From Planctomycetota bacterium (GTDB taxonomy: Bacteria > Planctomycetota > UBA1135 > GCA-002686595): a DNA stretch of 55,963 nucleotides. The number at the start of each line of letters is the position of its first letter. Positions within the stretch are counted from its first letter, which is position 1. Below the pieces are notes generated by a model. It was not told where the DNA came from. It made no database searches and saw only the letters and a program-made list of their open reading frames with translations. The DNA lies in assembly GCA_028278425.1 (NCBI GenBank), contig JANQEJ010000227.1:1-55963 (forward strand), written 5' to 3'. Shown piece after piece: positions 37,473-44,556 of this stretch. Position numbers and translations under genes: made by a program.

Positions 37473-37832
37473 ATGGCTCAAAAACCGCGCGTCCCCGCCG
37501 CCTGCGTCGCTTCCCTGGAGCGCCACCTCCGCCCGGAGGTCTTCCGCGCCCTGGGGGACGAGACGCGCCTGACGCTCCTCGGCCGGCTGGCTCTGGCTCA
37601 AGAGCCCTTGACCGTGACCGAGGTGTCGGGTTGCTGCGGCGTGCACCTCTCGGGTGTCTCGCGGCACCTCGGAGTCCTGCGCGACGCCGGCGTGATCCGC
37701 GCGGAGAAGAGCGGGCGTGAAGTGCGTTATTGCGTGGACTGCGAGGTGCTGACCGAAGCCCTGCGCGGCCTCGCGGACGCGATCGAAGACTGCCGCGCGG
37801 CGTGCTGCGCGGCCCCCAAACGGAGGAAGTGA
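37473..37832 (+). CDS. arsR: ArsR-family metalloregulatory repressor
   Basis: 119 residues with the winged-helix fold of ArsR/SmtB: RPEVFRALGDETRLTLLGRLA (20-40), recognition helix LSGVSRHLGVLRDAGVI (59-75) and the wing EKSGREVRYCV. The Cys pair C54-C55 lies directly before the recognition helix, where As(III)-sensing ArsR proteins hold their ligands. Further Cys at 87, 90, 107, 111 and 112 could complete or add sites. Thiol binding of arsenite should release it from the palindrome just upstream. The stop overlaps the arsM start by one base, so it controls arsM. Confidence 0.92.
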   Translation: MAQKPRVPAACVASLERHLRPEVFRALGDETRLTLLGRLALAQEPLTVTEVSGCCGVHLSGVSRHLGVLRDAGVIRAEKSGREVRYCVDCEVLTEALRGLADAIEDCRAACCAAPKRRK

Positions 37833-38665
37833 TGGCAGGTGAAGACGTACGCGAGCGAGTGTCCCAGGCCTATGCGGAGGCGTTGCGCCGTTCCCAAGAA
37901 GAACCCGCGGCGACGGCCTGCTGCGCCCCGGTCGACGGGGGCACCGAACCGGCCGGCGTCGCCGCGAAGTGCGCCGACTACTCGGCCGAGCTGGACGCGC
38001 ACGCGGAGGCGGGCAAGAGCTCGTTCGGGTGCGGCAACCCGCTCGCCATGGCGGGCGTGAAAGCGGGCGAGACCGTGCTCGACCTGGGCTCCGGCGCAGG
38101 GTTCGACCTCCTGATCGCCGCCGACCTGGTCGGTCCCGGCGGCCGCGTGATCGGCGTGGACATGACCGACGCGATGATCGAGGCGGCGCGCGCCAGCGCG
38201 GCGAAGGCCGGCTACGACAACGTCGAGGTGCGCAAGGGCATCATCGAGGAGCTCCCGGTCGAGGACGCGTCCGTCGACCACGTGATCTCGAACTGCGTCG
38301 TCAACCTCTCGCCGGAGAAGCAGCGCGTGTTCGCGGAGATCCAACGCGTGCTCAAGCCGGGCGGCCGCTTCTCGATCTTCGACATCGTGGCCGAAGACCT
38401 GCCGCAGGCGCTGCTCGATCACCCCGCCGCGTACTCGGCGTGCGTCGCCGGTGCGATCCCGCAGAACGACTATCTCGCGGGCCTGCGTGCGGCGGGGCTG
38501 ACCGACGTCGAGGTGGCGGAGCGGCTCGAGTACGACGCGCTCCAGCTCAAGGGGATGATCGGCAGTGATCTCGAGTGGGCCGGTGAGGATCCGAGTGCTC
38601 TGGACGCCGCGCTTGAGGGATTGGCCGGCCGAGTCGCGAGCGTGCGTTTCGTGGGGGGGAAGTGA
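37832..38665 (+). CDS. arsM: Arsenite S-adenosylmethionine methyltransferase
   Basis: 277 residues, starting at an ATG overlapping the arsR stop (TGATG) with GGAGGA upstream. It methylates As(III) with SAM, producing volatile or exportable methylarsenicals. The SAM site is VLDLGSGAGFD, followed by VIGVDMTDAMI. The arsenic-binding Cys residues of ArsM are present in SFGCGNP, SNCVVNL and SACVAGA. An N-terminal ACCAP adds a Cys pair. Together with arsR this is a minimal arsenic-methylation operon; no arsenite efflux gene is seen nearby. The inverted-repeat cassette begins 1 nt after the stop. Confidence 0.94.
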   Translation: MAGEDVRERVSQAYAEALRRSQEEPAATACCAPVDGGTEPAGVAAKCADYSAELDAHAEAGKSSFGCGNPLAMAGVKAGETVLDLGSGAGFDLLIAADLVGPGGRVIGVDMTDAMIEAARASAAKAGYDNVEVRKGIIEELPVEDASVDHVISNCVVNLSPEKQRVFAEIQRVLKPGGRFSIFDIVAEDLPQALLDHPAAYSACVAGAIPQNDYLAGLRAAGLTDVEVAERLEYDALQLKGMIGSDLEWAGEDPSALDAALEGLAGRVASVRFVGGK

Positions 38666-38666
38666 C

Positions 38667-38731
38667 CGCGGAGAGAAACGGAGAGCACGGAGCCCGGAGT
38701 TTAACACGGAGATGAACGGAGTTATCGGAGA
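38667..38731 (+). repeat. Left inverted repeat of the GxxExxY cassette
   Basis: 65 bases built from recurring CGGAG units at 7-12 base intervals (CGCGGAG, AACGGAG, CACGGAG, CCCGGAG, ACACGGAG, GAACGGAG, ATCGGAG). Aligned to the reverse complement of 39417-39481 it shows 4 mismatches in 65 positions. CGGAG runs also occur singly farther in (near 38735, 38750 and 38823). Confidence 0.9.
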
Positions 38732-38845
38732 CCGCGGAGATCGGAAACTACGGAGAACGTCTCGGCGTGGTGGTCGGGTCTGACCGTTGTCGCGGTCTTG
38801 CTGAGTCAGACCACGGGGCAGACGGAGGGCACGGAGCCCCTGCCG

Positions 38846-39265
38846 TCATCTTGGATGCGGGCGAGTCCATGCTGACGGGAAGATGCTCACCCTTCGGATT
38901 CCATCCCGAAGGAGCTTCCGATTGAAGTTGAGGATGAAGCCTCGCCGGAACCTGAGAAGGCGCAAGTAGGTCATGATCTGTGCCACGTGGAGCTCGTCGA
39001 CCTCTCGAACGCTCTTGGGCTCGACCAGCAATTGGTCCTCGACGATCAGGTCCACACGGAACGCGCGGGCGAGCCGTTTCCCACGGTAGACGATCGGCAC
39101 GGTCGCCTGGCGCTCGTAGCTCAGGTGATGGGCATCGAGCTCCGAACAAAGGGCCTCCTCGTACGCCGCCTCGAGCAGTCCCGGCCCGAAGAACCGATGC
39201 ACGCGGAGCGCTGAGCCAAGAACGGCCTCAACAAGCGACTCGGAGGCTTCCTTCCAATCCTCCAC
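38846..39265 (-). CDS. GxxExxY family protein, PD-(D/E)XK nuclease-like
   Basis: 139 residues from a GTG at 39265 without a clear ribosome site. The family signature GLLEAAY (29-35) follows a helix ending in FFGPG. Then come a strand-rich core with VPIVYRGKRLARAFRVD, Asp72, and E82-P-K84, which together form a PD-(D/E)XK-type metal site; HVAQIMTYLRLL (93-104) and ILNFN-x7-GIRR complete the usual pattern. Length is normal (the family averages about 120). Biochemical function is not established for the family. The gene is the sole cargo between the inverted repeats and is read opposite to arsM. Confidence 0.88.
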   Translation of the reverse strand: MEDWKEASESLVEAVLGSALRVHRFFGPGLLEAAYEEALCSELDAHHLSYERQATVPIVYRGKRLARAFRVDLIVEDQLLVEPKSVREVDELHVAQIMTYLRLLRFRRGFILNFNRKLLRDGIRRVSIFPSAWTRPHPR

Positions 39266-39416
39266 GTTGTCGAGACCGGTCCTCTGGCGAGACGGTTACA
39301 GGTCTTTTCGCTCCGTGCGCTCGATTCTTCTCCGAGGTCTCACGCCGCCACCGCCAACAGCGGTCAGGGCCGGTGACCACGCCGGGCCGCGACTCCGCCC
39401 GTTCCGGGCTCCGAGT

Positions 39417-39481
39417 TCTCCGATAACTCCGTTCATCTCCGTGTTAATCTCCGGGCTCCGCGCCCTCCGTTCCTCTCCGCG
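39417..39481 (-). repeat. Right inverted repeat of the GxxExxY cassette
   Basis: Reverse complement of the left repeat with 61 of 65 identical positions. The four differences are single substitutions in the outer half; the inner 31 bases, TTAACACGGAGATG onwards, are identical. Outside both repeats a further GTGA (left, 38662-38665) and its complement TCAC (right, 39485-39488) are present, but at slightly different spacing. Confidence 0.9.
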
Positions 39482-39484
39482 CTC

Positions 39485-41149
39485 TCACAATCCAAAGTGC
39501 TCCGCCACCCACCGCGGCCTGCTGTAATCCCAATTCTTCTCCGCCATCGCCCCGACGAGCACCGGATAGAGCGCTTCGATCGCCGCGCGAACCTCACCAT
39601 CCAACCCGACGCGCGACGCGTAGTCTTCGAGGGCCGCCCGTTCAAAGTCGCGCAGCCCGCCTTCCAGCACCAACCGCCACGCCTCTCCCGCCGTCAACCC
39701 CGCCTCCTGCTTGCGCTCGTGGATCACGAGGTGGAGCAGGTCGAAGTACGGCAGGTCGGACGCCTCGCTCGAACCCCAGTCGAGATAGGCGTTGACCGAA
39801 CCGTTCTCCGCGACCATGACGTGCTTGCTCCGCAGGTCGGCGTGGTAGAGCACGCGCGGGATGCGCTTGCCGAGGAGCCGCTCCCGCGCCTCGTCTTGCA
39901 TGCGCTCGAGTGCCCCCACGGTCCCGGGGCTGCCCGCGGTTCGCGCGACGAGCTCGACCTTGGCGCCGATCAGCTCGTCGAACACCGCTTCGTCGATCTC
40001 CACGTTCCGCTCGACGACGAGCTCCGCGAGGTGACGCGCCGCGTCCGCGTACATCCGCTCCATCGCGGCGTGCACGCCGACGAGCTGCGGCGCGTGCAGG
40101 CCGTCGATCCGACGCTCGCAGCACAGGAAGAGCCCCTCGATCTCGCCGCGGTAGAGCGGCTCCGGCACCGGCACGCCGGGAAACCGGTCGCGCAGCTCGC
40201 CGGTGCGCTCGAAGTGGCGTTCCGCCTGCACGCGCTGCTGGCGGCTCAGCGGCACGTGCAGCGTCCAGCGCGCTTCCTTCCCGGCGGCGGTGTGGACGAC
40301 GGCGGTGTTGCCGCGAGAGGCGATGAGCTCCTCGGCGACGGGTTGGGGCTCGCCGAGGCGCTCGGCGAGAGCCGCGAGCACGCGCTCGATGCGCGAGGGC
40401 CGGCGGAAGACCTCCTCGCGGGCAGCGAGGACGGCGAACGACGGCGCCAGGAGCGGGAACAGCCCGAGCCGGTAGCCGAGCATCTTCAGCTTGTTCTCCC
40501 GCTCCTTCGGTCCGATCGGCAGGCGCGGGTGCGCTTCGTCGAGCGCGGCGACGAGCGAGAAATCGCGCGTGTGCGGATAGAGCGCGAGGGCGCGCGTCGC
40601 CTCGAAGCCGGGGCCGGACAGCGCACGCCGGTAGCCGCCGAGCGTCCGCTCGCCGCGGGCGAGCAGGTACTCGTCCGGCCGCCGCAGCCGGAAGTCGCCC
40701 CGGCGTCCCGACGACGTCTTGTAGCCGAGGCGGTTGTCCGCGGTCAGGACGATCTCGCCGCGCGCGACGCGGCGCAGCTCGGCCGCGTCGCGGAAGCTGC
40801 CTTCGCTTACGACGAGCTCGAAGCTGCCGTCTCGAAACGGCAGCCGGTCCCGCGTCGCAAGGACGCGCGTCACCGCGCGTTCCGCCACCGCTCGGTCGCG
40901 CCGGCCGGCGAGCGCGAGCCTCTCGGTGTCCGCGCCGATCGCGGTGACGGCGAAGCCGGCCCGCGCGAGCGCGGGGACGGTCCCCGACAGCGGATCGCCG
41001 ACGACGAGCGCGCGTCCGCCGGCGGAGCGCAGGAGGCAGAGCCACGCGCCGCGCGCTTCGCGCGTGAGCTGCATCAGCCGGTTCGCATCGTCGCGCGGGA
41101 GGTCGAGGAGGAGCCGCTCGAGCTCGGCCTTGAAGGCGTCGGACGTCAT
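39485..41149 (-). CDS. Methyltransferase-like / aminoglycoside-phosphotransferase-like kinase fusion
   Basis: 554 residues. The start ATG overlaps the stop of the preceding membrane-protein gene (ATGA). The N-terminal part (about 40-250) resembles a SAM-dependent methyltransferase: ALVVGDPLSGTVPALARAGF as a divergent motif I, a second motif near 110-115 (SFELVVSEGSF). The C-terminal part (about 275-540) is an APH/choline-kinase-like fold with catalytic loop HADLRSKH (436-443; the usual final Asn is His) and metal-binding LDWGSS at 456-461, followed by DLPYFDLLHL. The fusion plus membership in a GT-C-like membrane-protein operon suggests modification of a sugar or lipid-linked glycan; this is inference. 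Confidence 0.75.
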   Translation of the reverse strand: MTSDAFKAELERLLLDLPRDDANRLMQLTREARGAWLCLLRSAGGRALVVGDPLSGTVPALARAGFAVTAIGADTERLALAGRRDRAVAERAVTRVLATRDRLPFRDGSFELVVSEGSFRDAAELRRVARGEIVLTADNRLGYKTSSGRRGDFRLRRPDEYLLARGERTLGGYRRALSGPGFEATRALALYPHTRDFSLVAALDEAHPRLPIGPKERENKLKMLGYRLGLFPLLAPSFAVLAAREEVFRRPSRIERVLAALAERLGEPQPVAEELIASRGNTAVVHTAAGKEARWTLHVPLSRQQRVQAERHFERTGELRDRFPGVPVPEPLYRGEIEGLFLCCERRIDGLHAPQLVGVHAAMERMYADAARHLAELVVERNVEIDEAVFDELIGAKVELVARTAGSPGTVGALERMQDEARERLLGKRIPRVLYHADLRSKHVMVAENGSVNAYLDWGSSEASDLPYFDLLHLVIHERKQEAGLTAGEAWRLVLEGGLRDFERAALEDYASRVGLDGEVRAAIEALYPVLVGAMAEKNWDYSRPRWVAEHFGL

Positions 41150-42552
41150 CGGCGCGCGGCGAACGCTCGCGCCGGAAGAAGCGCTCCCGCGGCCAGCGCG
41201 ATCCAGAGCGCCATGGCCGGCACGGACTGCTGGCTGACGCGCGACGCCGCGGTGGGCAGGTGCCACTCGAGCTCGTGCGGGGTGCCCGTGAAGACCAGCA
41301 GGTAGCCGAGCCACGCGAAGGCGACCGCGAGGCAGGGGAGGCGGAGCTGGCTGCTCCACACGCGTCGCGGAAAGAGGAGCGCGAGCGCGATCATCGCGAG
41401 CGGCAGGAACGCGGCGTGCTTCGCGTTCCACAGCAGGTTGTCGTTCACCCAGCCGAGGATGTACGGCACGTGCGTTCGCGCCTGGGTCACGAGCAGCATC
41501 GGATAGGAGTGCTCCCGCGTGTCGCCGACGGCGATGTCGTTCTCGAAGCCGTACCAGGCGTTGAAGCCCCAGCTCAGCGCGATGACTCCGGCGGGAAGGA
41601 GCATCCACTTGAGCCGCGGCGTGATCAGCTCGCGCGGCCGCGCGAGCCTCGGAAGCACCCACGCTCCCGCGATCGCGACGGCGTAGAGCAGGCCCTCGTT
41701 CTTCGACCACAGCATAAACGCGAGACCGACCGCGCAGAGGCGCCACCAGGCGCGCGCGTCCTCGCCGCTCGCCGCGCGGTGGCGCAGCCACGCGTCGAAG
41801 GCGAGGAGCGCGCCGAAGCCGACCATCAGGTCTGCGTGCGCGGTGCGCGACTGGAAGGCGATCTCCGGGATCGCGAAGACCGCGAGCAGGATCGCCGCCG
41901 CGGCGGCGGGCCGGACGACGCGCCGGAGGGCTCCTGCGAGGACGAGCGCGAGGGAGAGCGCGAACATCTGGATCGGCAGGCGGTTCACGACGTGCGTGAT
42001 CTCGCCGAAGTGGGCGAAGGTCCACACCGCGAGCAGCGGGTTCAGGAGCGGGTAGTCCTTGTGGTAGACGAAGTGCTCGTTGGACATCGCCTCCGCGAAG
42101 GTCGGGTTGAACCCGCCGGAGTGGTAGATCACCTTCGCCTTGAGCGTCCAGAAGTGCGCCTCGTCGTTGCGGAAGACCGGCTCGACGTTGCCGGCCGCCG
42201 CGCGCTGCACGGTGATCGCCACTACGGCGGCGACGGCGAGCCCGAAGAGGACGCGCTCCCAAAAGGCCGCGTCCTTCGGCGCGTCCGCGTCGACCGTCGG
42301 CCTGTCCCGGCCGGCGAAGAAGAGCCACGCGCCGAGCGCGACGACCAGGAGGTCGAGCCCCCAGGCGGCGTTCACGGAGAGCGGCGTCCAGAGCCAGAGG
42401 AACGTGACGAGCCCCGTCCCGCACGCGCCGGCCACCCAGCACCAGCCGAGCCACGCGAGCCGGTCGCTGCGCGGCGCGATCCCGAGGGCGCGCAACGCGC
42501 CGGCTCCGAGGAAGAGCGGGAGGAGGAGGACGCGCGCGAGCTCGAGGATCAC
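41146..42552 (-). CDS. GT39-like multi-spanning membrane glycosyltransferase
   Basis: About 468 residues. The GTG at 42552 is preferred because it overlaps the stop of the preceding gene (GTGA), as with the other junctions of this operon; another GTG lies eight codons upstream. About ten membrane helices. The first long loop holds FRNDEAHFWTLKAKVIYHSGG, the acidic D-E-x-x-x-W motif typical of GT39/ArnT-type enzymes that use polyprenyl-phosphate sugars. NEHFVYHKDYPLLNP and a WYGFENDIAVGDTREHSYP loop follow. Donor and acceptor unknown. Coupled to the methyltransferase-kinase fusion downstream. Confidence 0.72.
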   Translation of the reverse strand: MILELARVLLLPLFLGAGALRALGIAPRSDRLAWLGWCWVAGACGTGLVTFLWLWTPLSVNAAWGLDLLVVALGAWLFFAGRDRPTVDADAPKDAAFWERVLFGLAVAAVVAITVQRAAAGNVEPVFRNDEAHFWTLKAKVIYHSGGFNPTFAEAMSNEHFVYHKDYPLLNPLLAVWTFAHFGEITHVVNRLPIQMFALSLALVLAGALRRVVRPAAAAAILLAVFAIPEIAFQSRTAHADLMVGFGALLAFDAWLRHRAASGEDARAWWRLCAVGLAFMLWSKNEGLLYAVAIAGAWVLPRLARPRELITPRLKWMLLPAGVIALSWGFNAWYGFENDIAVGDTREHSYPMLLVTQARTHVPYILGWVNDNLLWNAKHAAFLPLAMIALALLFPRRVWSSQLRLPCLAVAFAWLGYLLVFTGTPHELEWHLPTAASRVSQQSVPAMALWIALAAGALLPARAFAARR

Positions 42553-43013
42553 CGGCCTTCCTCCAGGAAGCGCCACAGCTTGAAGCGCGGCCCTTCCGCC
42601 AGGAGCTCGAAGCGCACCGCCGCGAGGTCGAGGTCGCGGTACGGCCCGAAGGCGATCGCGTGGACGCGGCCGTCGAACCTCGCGCTCTCGGGATCCCAGC
42701 TCTCCGGCACGGTCTCAACCGCGTGGAAGCGGCGCGGGTAGAGCAGCGTGACCATGTTGTTGTACGCGAGCGACGTCTCGGCGTCGCGGGTGCCGAGGAA
42801 GAGGAACTCCGACTCGGGCACCGTGGAAGCGCGCACCGCCTCGTAGAGCGCGAAGTCCGGTCCGATCGCGCCCGCGACGCGCTGCTCGAGCGTCGCGCGG
42901 AAGGAGCCGAAGCCCGCGCCGCTCGCTTCCCGCGCCAGCGCGAAGACAGCGTAGCCTCCGTTCAGCGCGAGGAAGACCGCGAGCACGCCGGCGACGATCG
43001 TGCCCTTCGTCAT
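42549..43013 (-). CDS. Small membrane-anchored protein of the GT-C operon
   Basis: 154 residues, with the start ATG overlapping the stop of the preceding gene (ATGA) and its own stop overlapping the next start (GTGA). One N-terminal membrane helix (about 5-28) precedes an extracytoplasmic domain of about 120 residues: FLFLGTRDAETSLAYNNMVTLLYP, then FDGRVHAIAFGPYRDLDL and a Trp-containing end. It resembles the soluble C-terminal parts of large GT-C proteins and may be a detached subunit acting with its neighbours. No family recognised. Confidence 0.7.
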   Translation of the reverse strand: MTKGTIVAGVLAVFLALNGGYAVFALAREASGAGFGSFRATLEQRVAGAIGPDFALYEAVRASTVPESEFLFLGTRDAETSLAYNNMVTLLYPRRFHAVETVPESWDPESARFDGRVHAIAFGPYRDLDLAAVRFELLAEGPRFKLWRFLEEGR

Positions 43014-44497
43014 CGCTCGAGCACCAGGACCGGCCAGGACGGGTGCGGGTGGTAGGTCGTGCGGAAACCGGCCTGCAGGCGGTCCTCGAGCGCCGCCATG
43101 TACGGCTCGAGGGCGGCGACGAGCTCGGGCGACGGCGGCGGCTCGTACAAGTGGCGGTAGCTCATGTCGAGCGCCACCGCGCGCTGCGGGAACACCTTGC
43201 GCACCTCGCCCTCGACGAACGCGGCGAACTCCTGCGGCGACTGCCCCCCGGCGTGGAGCTCGAACAGCTTCTCGGACGCGTCGTAATCGAAGACGCCGGG
43301 GAGGAACCCCTTCGTCTTCGGCGCCGACGGGTTGATCGTGATGAGGACGCCCTCCTCGCCGAGCGTAGAGCGCACCGCCTCGACGCGTTCCCTCAGGGAG
43401 AACAGCTCGTCGTGGCGGCGCACCTCGCCGAGGCCGGCGATCCCCTGCGCCGCGGCCGCGAGCGCGACGAGCGCCCATCCCCGTCCACCTGTCGGCAGCG
43501 GCGCGTGCGCCGCGAGCGCCGCGAGGAACGTCGCCGAGCCGAGGAAGTAGGCGCCGCGCTCGGGGATGCTCGCCCAGAGCAGGACGAGAATCGCCGGGAC
43601 GACCAGCCACAGCAGCGCGACCTCGGCCGGTCGCGCAAGGCGCCGGCCCGCGACCGACACGGCGGCCGCGCACGGGAGGAGGAAGAGCGGGAGCAGCCAC
43701 CCGCCCCAGAACATGTCGAGCGTGAAGCGGCTCGCGAACTGGTCGAGGAAGCGGCCGGGGGACTCCTCGGCGGCGAAGAGCCGGAAGCCGGCACCGAAGA
43801 GGTAGTTCGCGCAGGCCACGGCGAAGGCGAGACCGGCGAGAAAGAGCGGCCCCAGCACCAGCGCGTCCCGGGCGAGCGGCGGGACCGGCTGCCCGCGGCG
43901 CGCGCGCGCGAAGCGCGCGAGGAAGAACCAGCCGGGGACGACGAAGAGCGCTGTCATGTGCGTCAAGAAGAGCAGCGGAAACGCGAGCGCGACGAGCGCC
44001 AGCGCGAGCGGCGGCCGACCCCACGGCGCGAACACCGTGACGAGGACCACGAGCCCCACCGCGCCGACGTGGAGCGCGTGCGTCTCGATGGCCGTCGAGA
44101 AGAACCACTGGGCCGGCGCGAGGGCGAAGAGCAGCGTGCCGAGGAGCGCGCCGCGCGCCGGCGCGCCGGTGGCGCGCGCGAGCAGGAAGGTCGCGGCCAC
44201 GCCGAACGCTCCCCCGAGGGCCGACAGCCACTTGAGCGGCGCGATCGGGTCGGCCTCCGCCGGAACCAACGCGCCCGCCGCCGCGGCCGCGCTCGCGTAC
44301 AGCGCGCTGTTCGAGTGACCCTCGGTCTCCCCGAGGAAGTGGTTGACCAGAAAGACGCCGTCGTGCCCGTAGAGCCGCTCCTGAAGGGTGGCGCCGTAGA
44401 GCAGCAGGGCGGCGACCCCGATCAGGACCGCCCACCCGGCGTCCGCCGGGCGGAGGCACGCTCCCGGCGTTCGTCCGCCTTCTTCTTCCGCGTTCAC
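43010..44497 (-). CDS. Multi-spanning GT-C-like membrane protein
   Basis: About 495 residues from a GTG at 44497; another GTG at 44533 would add 12 polar residues. Neither has a good ribosome site. About ten hydrophobic helices. Features include YGHDGVFLVNHFLGE after helix 1, STAIETHALHVG between helices and FLTHMTALFVVPGWFF, in the manner of dolichol/polyprenyl-phosphate-sugar-dependent transferases. The C-terminal about 130 residues are soluble and contain ITINPSAPKTKGF and MSYRHLYEPPPSPE. It is the first gene of a four-gene chain joined by 4-nt overlaps and is divergent from the 44557 gene with only 59 nt between starts. Confidence 0.65.
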   Translation of the reverse strand: MNAEEEGGRTPGACLRPADAGWAVLIGVAALLLYGATLQERLYGHDGVFLVNHFLGETEGHSNSALYASAAAAAGALVPAEADPIAPLKWLSALGGAFGVAATFLLARATGAPARGALLGTLLFALAPAQWFFSTAIETHALHVGAVGLVVLVTVFAPWGRPPLALALVALAFPLLFLTHMTALFVVPGWFFLARFARARRGQPVPPLARDALVLGPLFLAGLAFAVACANYLFGAGFRLFAAEESPGRFLDQFASRFTLDMFWGGWLLPLFLLPCAAAVSVAGRRLARPAEVALLWLVVPAILVLLWASIPERGAYFLGSATFLAALAAHAPLPTGGRGWALVALAAAAQGIAGLGEVRRHDELFSLRERVEAVRSTLGEEGVLITINPSAPKTKGFLPGVFDYDASEKLFELHAGGQSPQEFAAFVEGEVRKVFPQRAVALDMSYRHLYEPPPSPELVAALEPYMAALEDRLQAGFRTTYHPHPSWPVLVLER

Positions 44498-44556
44498 TGG
44501 GTGGTTATGTTGCCGATTCGGGCGGCGACGCACAGCGAGAAAGCCCGGCGAGCGAA

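Larger units (their letters stand above)
38667..39481. mobile_element. Putative 815-bp mobile cassette: GxxExxY gene between 65-bp inverted repeats
   Basis: The unit consists of two near-identical inverted repeats (38667-38731 and 39417-39481) with one gene, GxxExxY, in between. It exactly fills the space between two convergent genes: its left end is 1 nt after the arsM stop and its right end 3 nt before the stop of the gene on the other side. A second, imperfect inverted similarity lies inside both repeats at equal distance (GGCGTGGT, then CTGACCG and GCGGT, near 38764-38795 and its mirror). No transposase is present. The architecture is that of a small non-autonomous or nuclease-driven element; mobility is inferred. 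Confidence 0.6.

Noticed and set aside
38667..38731. CRISPR or simple tandem repeat array
   Set aside because: CGGAG recurs at irregular short intervals without unique spacers, and the whole block is mirrored at 39417-39481, so it is a terminal inverted repeat.
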